Of a DNA stretch of 64,000 nt, positions 22,088 through 32,126 are shown in pieces. The stretch comes from Brachionus plicatilis (Eukaryota > Rotifera > Eurotatoria > Ploima > Brachionidae), in assembly GCA_010279815.1 (NCBI GenBank), contig QEOQ01000688.1, positions 765,392 through 829,391 on the forward strand, read 5' to 3'. The position numbers were made by a program, and so were the translations under genes. Position 1 is the stretch's first letter. The number at the start of each line of letters is the position of its first letter. Below the pieces are notes generated by a model. The model did no database searches and was not told where the DNA came from. It saw only the letters and a program-made list of their open reading frames with translations.

Positions 22088-22767
22088 TTACTATCACTGA
22101 ACAGCAAAAAAAAATCTCCGAATTAGAAGAAAGACCCCAATCGACAACCAACACACGAACAGCTGGTACACTTGCCAACTTGGTCGAAAACAGCAACCGC
22201 AACAACGAATCTGACTTTGTTATTTTTTCAAAAGTGGCACAAGAATTCAAAAACAGAAACAAAATCGAAAACAACATCATAATTAGCGGAGTAGGTGAAT
22301 GTGATAGCGAAGTACCAGACGAAAAAGAAAAACATGACAAAGAAAAGGTGCATCAAATCCTTAACCAAATTGGCATCACCGAAAACAAATGCAAACGCAT
22401 CGCCAGAATAAAACCGCGGACTGTCCAGGAAAGTGTAGAAAACTCTCCAGCTAAAGAAGCGATTCTTTTAGTGGAGCTGCAGGACTGCGAAAGTAAGAAT
22501 ACGGCTCTCTCTCGTTCCCGTGAACTATCCAGGACAACACAATTCAAAGGTATCTTCATAAACAAAGACAGAACTATTGCCGAACGCAAACTTGACAAGG
22601 TTCTCAGAGACAAAAAAAAAGAAAGAAACAGTACGCTACCTCATATCGAAACGAATGTAGATGGGAGAACACTCAGATATAAACGTGATGAGGTTGGCAA
22701 CAGATGGTTCTGGGGTATCAGAAACGACACGCTTGTCTGGGTACTGCATCCAGACGATCGGAGATAA
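22088..22767 (+). CDS. LINE ORF1 protein, 5'-truncated
   Basis: The open frame enters directly from the insertion border (ITITEQQKKISELEE..., coiled-coil-like) with no start of its own, showing 5' truncation. NRNKIENNIIISGVGE resembles the beginning of the RRM-like domain of CR1/L1-type ORF1 proteins, followed by a conserved-looking basic region (ERKLDKVLRDKKKERN) and a C-terminal domain ending WGIRNDTLVWVLHPDDRR. Known role of the family: RNA-binding chaperone of the retrotransposition particle. A zinc-knuckle motif is not seen. Confidence 0.7.
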
Positions 22768-22914
22768 CTAACAAACAACCTTTCCTCACAACTCTTCTCC
22801 AAAATTACTCACCAAAACACAAATCGAAATTCAACTCAGCCCTTACCTTCAAACAGCATAAGCGACACAACTACCTTATTTACCAGTAACATAACACCAA
22901 AACAGCAAAACATC

Positions 22915-24093
22915 TTGGTGCCACTCACAGCTACCGCTCGGCATCCCCAGCTCGCAATTCAAACACAAAATAAATCACCTAACACAATCGATAATCTTAA
23001 GTGTCTATATACTAACGCTACATCACTGAATACATCTAAGATCAATGAACTCGAGGGCCGAATCGCTCAAGAGCGTCCGCACGTTATTCTTATCACAGAA
23101 ACTTGGTTTACCAACGTCTCCAACTCATCATTAGCTGACTACTACGTGTACAGAAACGACAGGCCTACTCACGGAGGCGGAGTAGCAATATACATCAGGA
23201 ATGATCTCAATCACACAAACACAACTATCAAAGTTCTTTCGAACATAAATAATAGCTCAATATCAGAACAACTCTGGTGTCAAATCAACTTGAAAAAGGA
23301 AACTGTAATCGTAGGCTGTATATACCGCCCACCACCAGGAAATAACTTCGCTGCTAACTCCCTAGTCGACAACGAAATAAATTTAGCCTTGAGAGCCGCC
23401 AAATCAGCCGTACACCACAAGAAAAACACAGGATTACTTATCGCCGGGGATTTCAACTTCCCTTACGTAAAGTGGCTCAACGACGGGTCCGTGTCTGTGT
23501 TTGGGAACGAGGACAGTCCAGGAAGCAAATTTATTGAACTGCTAAACGGCGAATCACTCTACCAGCACGTAAACAAACCTACATTTCGCAAAGCCAACGG
23601 AAGTCTGTCTAACACTCTCGACTACATTATCACTGACTCACCCTATCGAATACACTACGTAAACGATTCTGCTCCGCTCGGAGCGCGAGAACAAGCACAC
23701 TTAACGCTAACATGGGAGTACCAACTTGCTACTTGCACATCAGAAGTTTCTATAAGCTGTAGGTACAAGTATAACCAGGGCGAGTATGCCAAATTGAACA
23801 AAGCCTTTGAAACTGCCAACTGGGACAAAATTTTCACTGAACAGGATGTTAACAGCTGCTACAATTCTTTCATCAGGATATATAACTCAGCATGCGACAC
23901 TTTTATTCCGAAAATAAAACACCACAAAGTCATTAGAAAAAAAGTTCCCTGGATGAACCAAGAACTAAAGCAACTGATAATGAAAAAAAAAACTAGCTGG
24001 AACAAAGTTCGAGCCTCAGGTGGAAAAAATCGTCAGCTACAACTCGAATACACTAAGGCAAAACTTGAAGTAGAAAACTCGCGAGGCTACTAG
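22915..24093 (+). CDS. LINE ORF2, endonuclease part
   Basis: Apurinic-type (exonuclease-endonuclease-phosphatase fold) endonuclease: LKCLYTNATSLNTSKINELE at the start (the N in TNATS), ILITETWF with the catalytic Glu, GGGVAIYIRNDL, GCIYRPPPG, LLIAGDFNFPYVKW with the DxN pair, and LDYIITD near the end. The closing His region reads GAREQAHLTL where SDH is usual. The region continues into the linker (KVPWMNQELKQLI) and stops at 24091 because of a single-base frameshift near 24085; the adjacent frame carries on into the reverse transcriptase. The true start may be upstream, as no good ATG is seen. Confidence 0.8.
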   Translation: MVPLTATARHPQLAIQTQNKSPNTIDNLKCLYTNATSLNTSKINELEGRIAQERPHVILITETWFTNVSNSSLADYYVYRNDRPTHGGGVAIYIRNDLNHTNTTIKVLSNINNSSISEQLWCQINLKKETVIVGCIYRPPPGNNFAANSLVDNEINLALRAAKSAVHHKKNTGLLIAGDFNFPYVKWLNDGSVSVFGNEDSPGSKFIELLNGESLYQHVNKPTFRKANGSLSNTLDYIITDSPYRIHYVNDSAPLGAREQAHLTLTWEYQLATCTSEVSISCRYKYNQGEYAKLNKAFETANWDKIFTEQDVNSCYNSFIRIYNSACDTFIPKIKHHKVIRKKVPWMNQELKQLIMKKKTSWNKVRASGGKNRQLQLEYTKAKLEVENSRGY

Positions 24094-24094
24094 A

Positions 24095-25900
24095 AACTAC
24101 GAATACAAGCTAGCATCAGACAAAAACAACCCGAAACGACTGTATGCATACGTTAACAGCAAGCAAAAGGTTAAACCTCATATCAATTTAATGAAAGATG
24201 AACAAGGAATAGCTCAACAAGACAAAACCACGATCGCGAACATTTTAAACCAACACTTTAACTCCGTATTCGTTCAAGAGGAAACAATCGAAGGAATGCC
24301 AGTCTTCGCCTCGAGAACGCCCAACTCTATCTCCACAATAAAAGTAACAGCCTCTGACGTTATACTGGTTCTTAGCCAACTAAACCCCCATAAATCAATC
24401 GGCACGGACGGTATCCATCCTCACGTACTTAAAGAATGCGCTAACACGCTCGCCCTTCCCTTAACACGCATTTTCCAGCTCTCGTTAGACACTGGAATTG
24501 TTCCAGATAAATGGAGAGAAGCATTAGTAACTCCAATCCTTAAAAAAGGCAACAATACCGACCCATCGAACTACAGGCCTATTTCACTGACATCAGTTGT
24601 ATGCAAAGTACTTGAAAAAATTGTTAAAAGAGAAATCATGTCGTTCTTGTCACAAAATAAGCTTATATCCGAAAATCAACATGGCTTCGTCAATAAAAAA
24701 GCATGCGTAACTAATCTTTTAGAAACAATGGACTACGCAACAAAAGCATCAGCTTCGAATCACCCGCTGGACATTCTGTTCCTCGATTTCGCCAAAGCTT
24801 TAGACACCGTACCACACGCTCGCCTCATACACAAGCTTGAACAATATGGCATCAAATCGAAACTCCTATGCTGGATACGCTCATTCTTACAAAACAGGAA
24901 GCAGAAAGTAATTCTAGGCGAACACGAATCAGATTGGCTACCGGTACTAAGCGGTGTCCCACAAGGATCTGTACTCGGCCCTACACTCTTCGTCATCTAC
25001 ATCAACGACATCAGTGATGGAATTATCAATCAGCCGAAAATGTACGCCGACGACACGAAAATTCTAGCCAAAATAGACCCGAGCCACCCTGAAAACAGCA
25101 CCACAAGTTTACAAAACGACATAAACACAATCAACGACTGGTCAAACAAGTGGCTGATGAGATTAAACTTATCGAAATGCAAAGTAATGCATATCGGCAA
25201 AAACAACCCAAAAGCAACCTACACAATGTCAGACCACAGCTCAAATACAAACATTAGAATAACTGAAACCACAAGCGAAAGAGACCTCGGCATTTTTATC
25301 TCTAATGATCTTAAGCCATCACACCAAGTCTGTAAAGCCGCTGCTAACGCAAACTTTATACTCAGCTCATTAAAGAACGCTTTTACCCTAAGAGACGCAA
25401 TACTCTGGAAAAAGCTTTACACATGTTATATTAGACCGCACTTGGAATTTGCAAGCTCGGCCTGGAGTCCATACACCCAGAAAGACATAAAATTGCTAGA
25501 AAAAGTACAACACAGAGCCACGAAAACCATACATGAGTTCAAAAGCTTAAACTACGAAGATCGATGCAGCAAATTAGGGCTAACTACACTAAAAATAAGG
25601 CGTATCCGCGGAGACATAATACAGAAATTTAAGCTTGAATCAAATTTAGAGCACATAAACTGGTACGCAAAACCGCTATGCTCGGAGCCGCGAGGGGGTC
25701 ATAGAGGACTTTTCAGGCGTGAAATAGTAAGATGCTGTAATCCAAGGCACAATTTTTTCAATAATAGAATTGTTAACGTTTGGAACGGCCTACCAGACGA
25801 AGTCATCAACTCAATTACAGTCAACTCATTCAAGAACAACCTCGACAAGCATCTCGCCACCGCTACAGGACGTCATCTACTGTTGACGCGCTCCGCATGA
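24095..25900 (+). CDS. LINE ORF2, reverse-transcriptase part
   Basis: Continues ORF2 after the frameshift (EATRNYEYKLASDKNNPKRL..., then in-frame ATG at 24191). Motifs in order: SIGTDGIHPHVLKE, WREALVTPILKKG, NYRPISLTSVVCKVLEKIV, QHGFVNKKACVTNLLE, LDILFLDFAKALDTVPH, LSGVPQGSVLGPTLFVIYIN, and YADD with the two catalytic Asp. The C-terminal portion has RPHLEFASSAWSP and VNVWNGLPDEVI, the tail typical of CR1/Jockey-group LINEs. The palm and fingers are complete; apart from the upstream frameshift there is no visible inactivating change. It lacks an RNase H domain. Confidence 0.88.
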   Translation, partial: NYEYKLASDKNNPKRLYAYVNSKQKVKPHINLMKDEQGIAQQDKTTIANILNQHFNSVFVQEETIEGMPVFASRTPNSISTIKVTASDVILVLSQLNPHKSIGTDGIHPHVLKECANTLALPLTRIFQLSLDTGIVPDKWREALVTPILKKGNNTDPSNYRPISLTSVVCKVLEKIVKREIMSFLSQNKLISENQHGFVNKKACVTNLLETMDYATKASASNHPLDILFLDFAKALDTVPHARLIHKLEQYGIKSKLLCWIRSFLQNRKQKVILGEHESDWLPVLSGVPQGSVLGPTLFVIYINDISDGIINQPKMYADDTKILAKIDPSHPENSTTSLQNDINTINDWSNKWLMRLNLSKCKVMHIGKNNPKATYTMSDHSSNTNIRITETTSERDLGIFISNDLKPSHQVCKAAANANFILSSLKNAFTLRDAILWKKLYTCYIRPHLEFASSAWSPYTQKDIKLLEKVQHRATKTIHEFKSLNYEDRCSKLGLTTLKIRRIRGDIIQKFKLESNLEHINWYAKPLCSEPRGGHRGLFRREIVRCCNPRHNFFNNRIVNVWNGLPDEVINSITVNSFKNNLDKHLATATGRHLLLTRSA

Positions 25901-25940
25901 TCATTTCATGCCGCGGTTTTTCTTACTACTACTACTACTA

Positions 25941-26668
25941 CAATTAAAAATGTTTACAATTAGGATTTTAAACCAGAAATTTTAATAGCAGATGAAGCCA
26001 AGGCTATTACAACTGGGTTATTACAGAATGAAAATAATTTAAATAATGGCAGTTATTATTTTTTTCAAAATAAAGAAATTATTTTAAATTTAAATAAATA
26101 TTTTGTAAATAAACTAATTAAATTAAACAAAAAGTTATTATATTCAACAATTTTTTTACAACTAATTAATTTCGACAATAAAATAATTATTTTCAACAAA
26201 AAGTAATAATATACAGCAAAAAAATAAACGTAACCTAATTAATTTCAACATGGAGGTAATATTTTCTCCTTAAGAATTTTTATATTCTTTTAAGGAATTC
26301 TTCAAATTACATATTTATTTATTTATTTTCTTACCGAGATAAAGCTATTTCAGAATAAAATATTAAAAAAAATCAAAATAAAGTTTAATTTATTTTTTAC
26401 TGTAAGTGAAATAAAGTAAAATAAGCAATTAATTAATCATTGTGTCAAAATATGTGTCAAATTTTTGTTTTCAAGTAAATATTTATCGTCAGTTAATTCA
26501 CCGGAATTTTTGTGAATTCACATACCTAGGTAGCACTATCAGTACAATGTTGGGAACACACAGAGACATTAAGAATAGAATTGCTAAAGCAAAGAATGCC
26601 TTTGCTAGACTCCGACCAGCATTAAGAACAAAAGACTGTGTTGGCTCGAGCATGTACTTAGAATGAAA
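25941..26668. repeat. direct repeat flanking the LINE, right copy
   Basis: Second copy of 21357-22087. Only this copy is continuous with the older LINE coding fragment to its right, so it shows the uninterrupted pre-insertion order. Confidence 0.9.
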
Positions 26669-26895
26669 GAAACACGGATACCAAAAAGGGCCCTTCAATG
26701 GACGCCTCAAGGGCGACGTAAGGTAGGACGACCAGCGGTAGCATCGAAGTCAACAATCACGAAAGAGCTCATCGAAATTAGAATGACATGAGGAGAAGCA
26801 AGGGTAAAGGCAAAAGATCGACTTGAGTGGAAATCAAAAGTAATGACCCTATGCTCCACAAGGAGTGAAAAAGAAAAAAAAAAAAAAAAAAAAAC
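26510..26895 (+). pseudogene. older LINE 3' end with poly(A)
   Basis: Reading with frame shifts: FxYLGSTISTMLGTHRDIKN, RIAKAKNAFARLRPALRTK, then WLEHVLRMKETRIPKRALQW, TPQGRRKVGRPA and a final DRLEWKSKV, ending in about 20 A (26873-26893). This is the C-terminal domain of endonuclease-reverse-transcriptase LINEs often annotated as craniofacial-development-protein-like. It is 5'-truncated and contains a stop. Its 5' half is what the ~730-bp flanking repeat duplicated. Confidence 0.75.
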
Positions 26896-26934
26896 TTTTT
26901 GATCTACCTTGAACTCACAAATAAAATTCTGGAA

Positions 26935-27290
26935 CCCACAGTAAAAAATCTGTAACCCACACGCAAAAACTACTCAACACAAAAAATTAAAAATTATTAA
27001 AAAAACATTAAAATACAAAATGCAAAACTTTTTAACACAAATTTTTGTGAAATATTCATTTTGAATTACATCACCTTTTTTTTTTCTAAATTTTTGAATC
27101 ATTCAAAAAATTTAGTTCAAAATTTTATTCTAATTTAAAATTTTAAAAGATTTAGAATACTTTTAAGAAGTTAAAAGCTTACTTTTGAATATTTGGGGAA
27201 AGATAAAGGTAAACGAAGATGTAAGAAAGCAATTAATCATGATAAATCGCTTAATGACGCCGAGCCAATTGATAAACATTATTTTCTTTT
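26935..27290 (+). repeat. paralog of the 12700-13000 segment
   Basis: CAAAACTTTTTAACACAAAT, TGTGAAATATTCATTTTGAA and AAAGATAAAGGTAAACGAAG follow the order seen at 12740-12990. The frame is broken by indels. Like the first copy it lies upstream of actin-derived sequence. Confidence 0.8.
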
Positions 27291-27524
27291 TTTGTAAATT
27301 AAACCAATAATCAATTCAAAACTTATTGATATTTAATTTTTTGTCTTATTAAAACTTGAGAAAAATTATTTTAGGTGAAAAGCTGCAACAAAGTATATTG
27401 CACTTTGTTGCAGTATTTTTTTAAGTATATTTTTTTTACTTTATTTTTAATTCATCAAAATAGGAAGAATTTATGTTCAATTTGTAGTTGAATTTCACAG
27501 TGCCTATCAAAAAAAAGTATGAAT

Positions 27525-27725
27525 GGGACGCTCCATTTTGTCATCTTTGTCCAAATTTCAAACAATGTGCATCTTAAGGCAAGAAATTGTTCACAAAAAA
27601 TGCTTTAAAAAAAACTTTGTTGTAACTTAATTAACTTTTAATAAAGTTCTATTTAAATTTTTGGTAACCCATGTTTTTTCTTTAAATTTTATTTTTATTT
27701 TTAATTAAATATTAGATTAGAAAAG
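27525..27725 (+). pseudogene. remnant of an actin gene's 3' end
   Basis: Translates as SILSSLSKFQTMCILRQE then IVHKKCF, matching actin [18 protein letters not shown]...IVHRKCF with a 21-bp in-frame deletion of the YDESGPS codons. The match continues through the 3' UTR, AATAAA and beyond to the sequence at 15242 (GTAACCCATGTTTTTTCT is shared). The upstream nine-tenths of the gene is gone. It sits 40 bp before the start of the actin-like gene. Confidence 0.9.
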
Positions 27726-27763
27726 AAGCTCTAAAAATAGTCATAGTAAAATATTTGATTAAA

Positions 27764-28864
27764 ATGAAAGCATTAGTTTTAGATTGTGGTTCGGACTCGA
27801 TCAAAGCTGGTCTGTCGGGAGACAGCGAGCCCAGTTTGCTGCTGTCCACCAATATGGCTCTAAACAAAAGCCATGAAAGCAAAATAGGAAATATTGGGCA
27901 AGAAAGAAGAGACATCCTTAGACTAAACTGTCCCATCAATCGAGGTTTTATCACAAATTGGAATGACATGGAAAAAATTTGGTCTTTTGTATTTGATGAG
28001 ATTAAAGTTGATCCAGACAATCAACCCATTTTTCTGAGCGAAAGTCCATGCTGTTCCAGATCACAACGCGAACGAATTACCGAACTGATGTTCGAGAAAT
28101 TCACAGTTCCATCTATGTCCATGCAATTGCAGTCTGTGCTTTCAATGCTTTCGACTGGTTTGGAAAGTGGCATAATTGTAGAATGTGGAGATGGTTTGAC
28201 TCAAATTTTGCCAATGTTCAAAAATCTTGCAGTATCGAATGCTTTTGCGCGTATCGAATTAGGCGGCACCGACCTCTCTGATTACCTGTTTAACCTAATG
28301 AATGCCAAAGAATCAGTCATTCCAAACCGAAATGTTAGCAAAGAAATAAAAGAGAAATTTTGCTATGTGTCAACTGATATTAAAAATGAATCAAAGGCAC
28401 CTAGTGAAAAGCTGTCAGCTTGTTTGGATTACAATTTGCCAGACGGAAAAACTTTATCCATCTCTAAAGAGCGTTTTCTGGTACCCGAAGCTCTATTTGA
28501 TCCAAGCTCAATTGGATTTTTGCTTCCCGGAATTCATCAAGTGTGCCTAAAAGCTACTAAAAAATGCGAAACAAACATTCAGAAAAGCTTGTTTGAAAAT
28601 ATAGTTGTCACTGGTGGGACAACATTGCTTCCTGGCTTTACTGAGCGCTTTCAAAAAGAGATGAAAAAAATAGCCCCTTGGAGAACCAGTGTCAAAGTGA
28701 CGCTTCATCCAAAACCAAAGTATTCGGCTTGGCTCGGAGGCTCCATTTTAACTTCATTGCCAAATTTTGAAAATATTCTTATCCACAAAAAAGATTATGA
28801 CGAATTTGGATCTTGGGTTATTCAGAAAAAAACTAATTTTTTTGCCAGTTTTGTCGGTAATTAA
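27764..28864 (+). CDS. highly divergent actin-like protein, intronless
   Basis: 366 residues from ATG 27764 (MKALVLDCGSDSIKAGLSGD). It aligns end to end with actin: first phosphate loop present, TNWNDMEKIW and SESPCCSRSQRERITELMFE correspond to the actin [10 protein letters not shown] and [21 protein letters not shown] blocks, and IKEKFCYVSTD, VTGGTTLLPGF and KYSAWLGGSIL are retained. Changed: the second loop is VECGDGLTQ instead of LDSGDGVTH, with Glu for the nucleotide-contacting Asp154 and Gln for His161; the DNase-binding loop is shortened and unrelated; the C terminus ends FASFVGN instead of RKCF. It does not look like a named Arp to me. ATP binding is plausible; incorporation into F-actin is doubtful. 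Confidence 0.88.
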   Translation: MKALVLDCGSDSIKAGLSGDSEPSLLLSTNMALNKSHESKIGNIGQERRDILRLNCPINRGFITNWNDMEKIWSFVFDEIKVDPDNQPIFLSESPCCSRSQRERITELMFEKFTVPSMSMQLQSVLSMLSTGLESGIIVECGDGLTQILPMFKNLAVSNAFARIELGGTDLSDYLFNLMNAKESVIPNRNVSKEIKEKFCYVSTDIKNESKAPSEKLSACLDYNLPDGKTLSISKERFLVPEALFDPSSIGFLLPGIHQVCLKATKKCETNIQKSLFENIVVTGGTTLLPGFTERFQKEMKKIAPWRTSVKVTLHPKPKYSAWLGGSILTSLPNFENILIHKKDYDEFGSWVIQKKTNFFASFVGN

Positions 28865-28868
28865 TAAA
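28863..28868 (+). terminator. poly(A) signal overlapping the stop codon
   Basis: The TAA stop (28862-28864) is part of TTAATAAAG, so AATAAA begins inside the stop codon; the 3' UTR must be very short. Confidence 0.6.
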
Positions 28869-28869
28869 G

Positions 28870-29368
28870 AGTTTTTTTATTTTCAAGAATTTTTTTTATA
28901 TTTTATTTCAACTTATTTAAAGTAAAAAAATGGCAATTTAAAATTAAGGAAATCTAAAATTGAATAGATAAGTCTAGATTCAGCAAGCAATAAAATATTA
29001 AAAATTATCAATTTTTCAAAATTAAATAGATGAAATATTTGATCACACATCTTATTAATTTGATACTTTTTCGCAAAAGCTTATTGTTCTCTCTTCATTT
29101 CATTTAAAATTAGAAAAGGAGATACAGTGCTGCGACGATACCTTGAATTCACCATACTTAAATTAAGGTAAATTCACGATATTTTACCATATTTAACGTA
29201 AAGCATGGTAATATAAAAAACGGTATTTATCGTTAAATAACGATAATTATTGTAAATATTTCAGTGAAAAAAAAAATTCCAAAATTTCTCGAAAAAACCG
29301 ATTTTTGAAAAAGTAAAAAAAACAAAATTTATTAGTTAAATATTGTAAATTTAATATTAAACTTAAAT
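28870..29368. other. intergenic, left end of an inverted-repeat unit
   Basis: CGATACCTTGAATTCACCAT near 29137 is mirrored by ATTGTGAATTCAAGATATCG near 31418, suggesting an outer element around the MULE at 29521-31155. No gene seen. Confidence 0.45.
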
Positions 29369-29503
29369 ATGTTCGTACTTAAAATTTTCGATAACGATCT
29401 GAGAGAACTAATATATGTGAAATTAATTCTAAAAGGATCCACATTCAAAGAACCTTGGGACAAGGCAACAAACAGCTTAAAAGCAGAAAACGCGAGAAAA
29501 TAA
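29369..29503 (+). other. 44-codon ORF of unknown nature
   Basis: ATG at 29369, MFVLKIFDNDLRELIYVKLI, then KGSTFKEPWDKATNSLKAEN and a stop. The central part is less A/T-rich than its surroundings. It may be a leftover exon or transposon coding scrap; I recognise no family. Confidence 0.25.
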
Positions 29504-29751
29504 AATTTGTTTTGTAAACAATATTAAAATGGGAGGTATTTAATCGATCTCTAAAATTACTTAATCGATCATTAATATTTTTCTATCTCTTATTTTACTA
29601 AATACCCTTAACTTATATTTATTAATCTGTCTCCTAAATTAAATAAAACAGCAACTAATTTTACTTAAAGTATCTCTTATTTTTATTTATTAAATTGATT
29701 AAAAAAAAAGAATTATAGAAAATTTCAAATAATTTTAAATAAAATAATATC

Positions 29752-30482
29752 TTATAAGTTTTTTCTTGGTCTACCTCTACCTCTCTTTAGTGAAGCTTCT
29801 ACTTTCTTACTTATATCACTGCTGGTTGATGCTTGCACTACTTTTTCAGCTTCCTTATCAATTGTTTTTTTGTTCTTTTTTGTTGGTATAACTGTTTCTT
29901 GTGGAGTTTCTTCCTCTACTTCTGTTATCTTTAGCTTTAGAACTTTGATTGAGCTGACAACTCTCTCTTCTTTATCTGCTTCTGATTGATACTCAAGCGC
30001 CTTTTTAGACTTACACGGTCTACCTCTTCTAGGTTTTTGTCCAATAACTTGCTTAGCTTCGATTGGTATTTTGACAAGTTTCATATTTGCAGCAAAGCCA
30101 ACAAGATGCTTACAAATATGATCTTTAAAGAAGGAAGGACAGGAACAACTAGCTGTTTGCATCCAGTTATCGGAGTTACTATCCGTAAATAAATTGCAGC
30201 TGCGCATTGAGGTCCTTTTCTCTTAACTAGGTTGCATCGATAACCAACTCTTAAACCGGCCTCAGTTTCACTACTTTTCAGAGAAGACCAAATCTTTTCA
30301 TTATCTAACCAGTCTTTGGATGCTTCTTGATCGTCGAATGTTTTCTCATAGATCCAGTTCTTCCTGGTTCTTTTCTTTTTATTGGATTCTTGAACCTCGT
30401 CTTCAGATTCTGATTCAGAAGTTACATAGTCATCAACTACTCGATACTCCCTATCAGACATTTCAATACTTTGATAAAACAT
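29752..30482 (-). pseudogene. MULE transposase: N-terminal finger joined to SWIM and AT-hooks
   Basis: From ATG 30482 an acidic leader (YVTSESESEDEVQ) precedes WIYEKTFDDQEASKDWL and VGYRCNLVKRKGPQC, the FLYWCH-like finger at the start of this transposase type. Around 30195 the frame shifts, and the second part reads NWMQTASCSCPSFFKDHICK HL, a CxC...CxH SWIM finger, then GQKPRRGRPCKSKKAL and a C-terminal KRGRGRPRKNL, two AT-hooks. The whole DDE core is missing at the junction. The C-terminal frame is 151 codons and undamaged, so a SWIM plus AT-hook protein could be expressed. Otherwise this is a dead derivative. Confidence 0.75.
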
Positions 30483-30704
30483 AATTTTATCCACAAAAAA
30501 AAACTCTCACAGGAAATAATTAAATTAAATCAAGAGATAATTTCAACTGTTCATTAATTAAGTTAAGAGCTACATTCTTCATAATCATACTCATCTTCAG
30601 TAAATTTAGTGACAAAAAACTCAGGATACATAAATATTTATTATTAGAGACAGTTAATTAATCCAATTAATCGAATAAATAATATTATAGATAGAAAAAA
30701 TAAA

Positions 30705-31085
30705 ATAGTTAACAAATCTAGATTCGAAACCTCGTCTATACTCATTTACCAGTCTAAGAAGTAATGGAACAGAATTAGTATCCAACTCCATTGTGTAATT
30801 GCTACCTTGTCATAGACTCTTTTTTCTCTCAAACTAAACCGATATAACTTTTGTAACTTTGGTGTCTATTTTCTGCCTTTCAAATTTTTTTTTTTTGTCT
30901 CTCTTTTATTTTATTTCCTTTTCAATTATTTAACTATATTTTTTAATTCTTATTTTATTCAGTAACTTTTATTTTAATCATTTTTTTTATTTATTTTTAT
31001 TTTTATTTTTTATTTTTCTCTGAAGGAGCTAACGCTCGATACAGATTTACAAATAAATAAATAAATAATAGTAAAAAATAAAATA
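30705..31085 (+). repeat. hairpin plus (AATA)n retroelement 3' end, longer copy 4
   Basis: Includes GATTCGAAACCTCGTC, TAATGGAACAGAAT, CCAACTCCATTGTGTAATTG, a T-rich run, and then CTGAAGGAGCTAACGCTCGA with an ACAAATAAATAAATAAATAA tail. The same elements in the same order occur on the minus strand at 36868-37230, so this is a copy of one short retroelement or LINE 3' UTR. Confidence 0.7.
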
Positions 31086-31155
31086 ATATATTTTATTAAG
31101 TGATCGTTTAAGTAATTTAAGAGATCGATTAATAATACCCCTATTAAAATATTAA

Positions 31156-32126
31156 TTTTCATAATTTTTTAAAAAAATTAGAATGTAAAAAAAAAAATTC
31201 ATTTTTCCTTTTTTGTTGAATTTTTACCATTTTCATCTTTTTTACAAAAATTTACCGAAATTTACGTCAATTTTCGTCAAAAAATTCCTGAAAATTTTGT
31301 TTTTTTTATTTTTTCAAAAATTCAAAAAAAAATTTTTTTTCATGAAAATTGTTATTTTTCGAAAAATTGGAATGTAATAATCGATGTTTTGGATTTACCA
31401 TAATTTATAAAATATTGTGAATTCAAGATATCGAATATTAAGAAGGAAGAAAAATAAAATATTTCAACTTATCATTTTTTTAAAGACCGAGTATCGTCCT
31501 TTAAAAAATTCTCATTGAACTTTGATTATTAGTCTTGTTTTTTAGATTATAAATTAATTATTTTAAGCGGTAACAAAAACTTTCAATATTTAAAAAATTC
31601 AACTTGTTTAACATTTTGTCAAAATTATATACTTTTTTGTTCAAAACTTCTATCAAGTGGCTGAAAGGATTGACAATTTCCATTCCAACCCGCCAAGGCT
31701 TTGCCTAAATTTATATTAAAATAAACAAATAAATACGATAACAATTTATCTGATAAGTATTATTGAAAAATGACTAGAAAAATTCAAAATTAGATAAAAA
31801 TTACTTGTTCTACATGAGTTTTAAAGCAAAATTCAAAATATCAATCATTTAGAGCAACAACAAGAGTCAAATAATACCATGTCTCAACGAACTCAACCAA
31901 CTATAGCTTCAATCGCAATAACAAAAATATTTGCAAATCATGTGCCTAAACTTAGAGCCCAACTCAAAAAATAAATAAATTCTACGAAAAAATTAAATTT
32001 GATTCTTTTAAAATGTTATAATTCAAATTTTAATTTTTCTAATTTTCTAAGGCAAAAAAAGTCTCGGTTAGTATCAACTTAAAATGTCAGGAGCCAAAAT
32101 AAAATCTTAAATTTATTTTTTAAAGC
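31156..32126. other. intergenic, no gene seen
   Basis: AT-rich; includes the right arm of the outer inverted repeat (31395-31440). No exon recognised. Confidence 0.45.

Larger units (their letters stand above)
22088..25940 (+). mobile_element. CR1/Jockey-type LINE, 5'-truncated, nearly intact
   Basis: 3,853 bp holding the end of ORF1 (to 22767) and ORF2 (about 22915-25900), a 40-bp 3' UTR and a (TAC)n tail at 25922-25940. It is flanked on both sides by the same ~730-bp sequence. GC content is well above the surroundings, and the ORFs are open apart from one frameshift, so it inserted recently. It landed in an older LINE 3' fragment (FxYLGSTIS...). Confidence 0.9.
29521..31155 (-). mobile_element. 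MULE-type transposon, internally deleted (family b)
   Basis: Inverted ends of about 60 bp: left TTTAATCGATCTCTAAAATT then ACTTAATCGATCA; right (reverse complement) ATTAATCGATCTCTTAAATT then ACTTAAACGATCA. It contains the fused N- and C-terminal transposase pieces at 29752-30482 and, near its right end, a retroelement tail. Its ends are unrelated to those of the other MULEs here. Confidence 0.75.
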
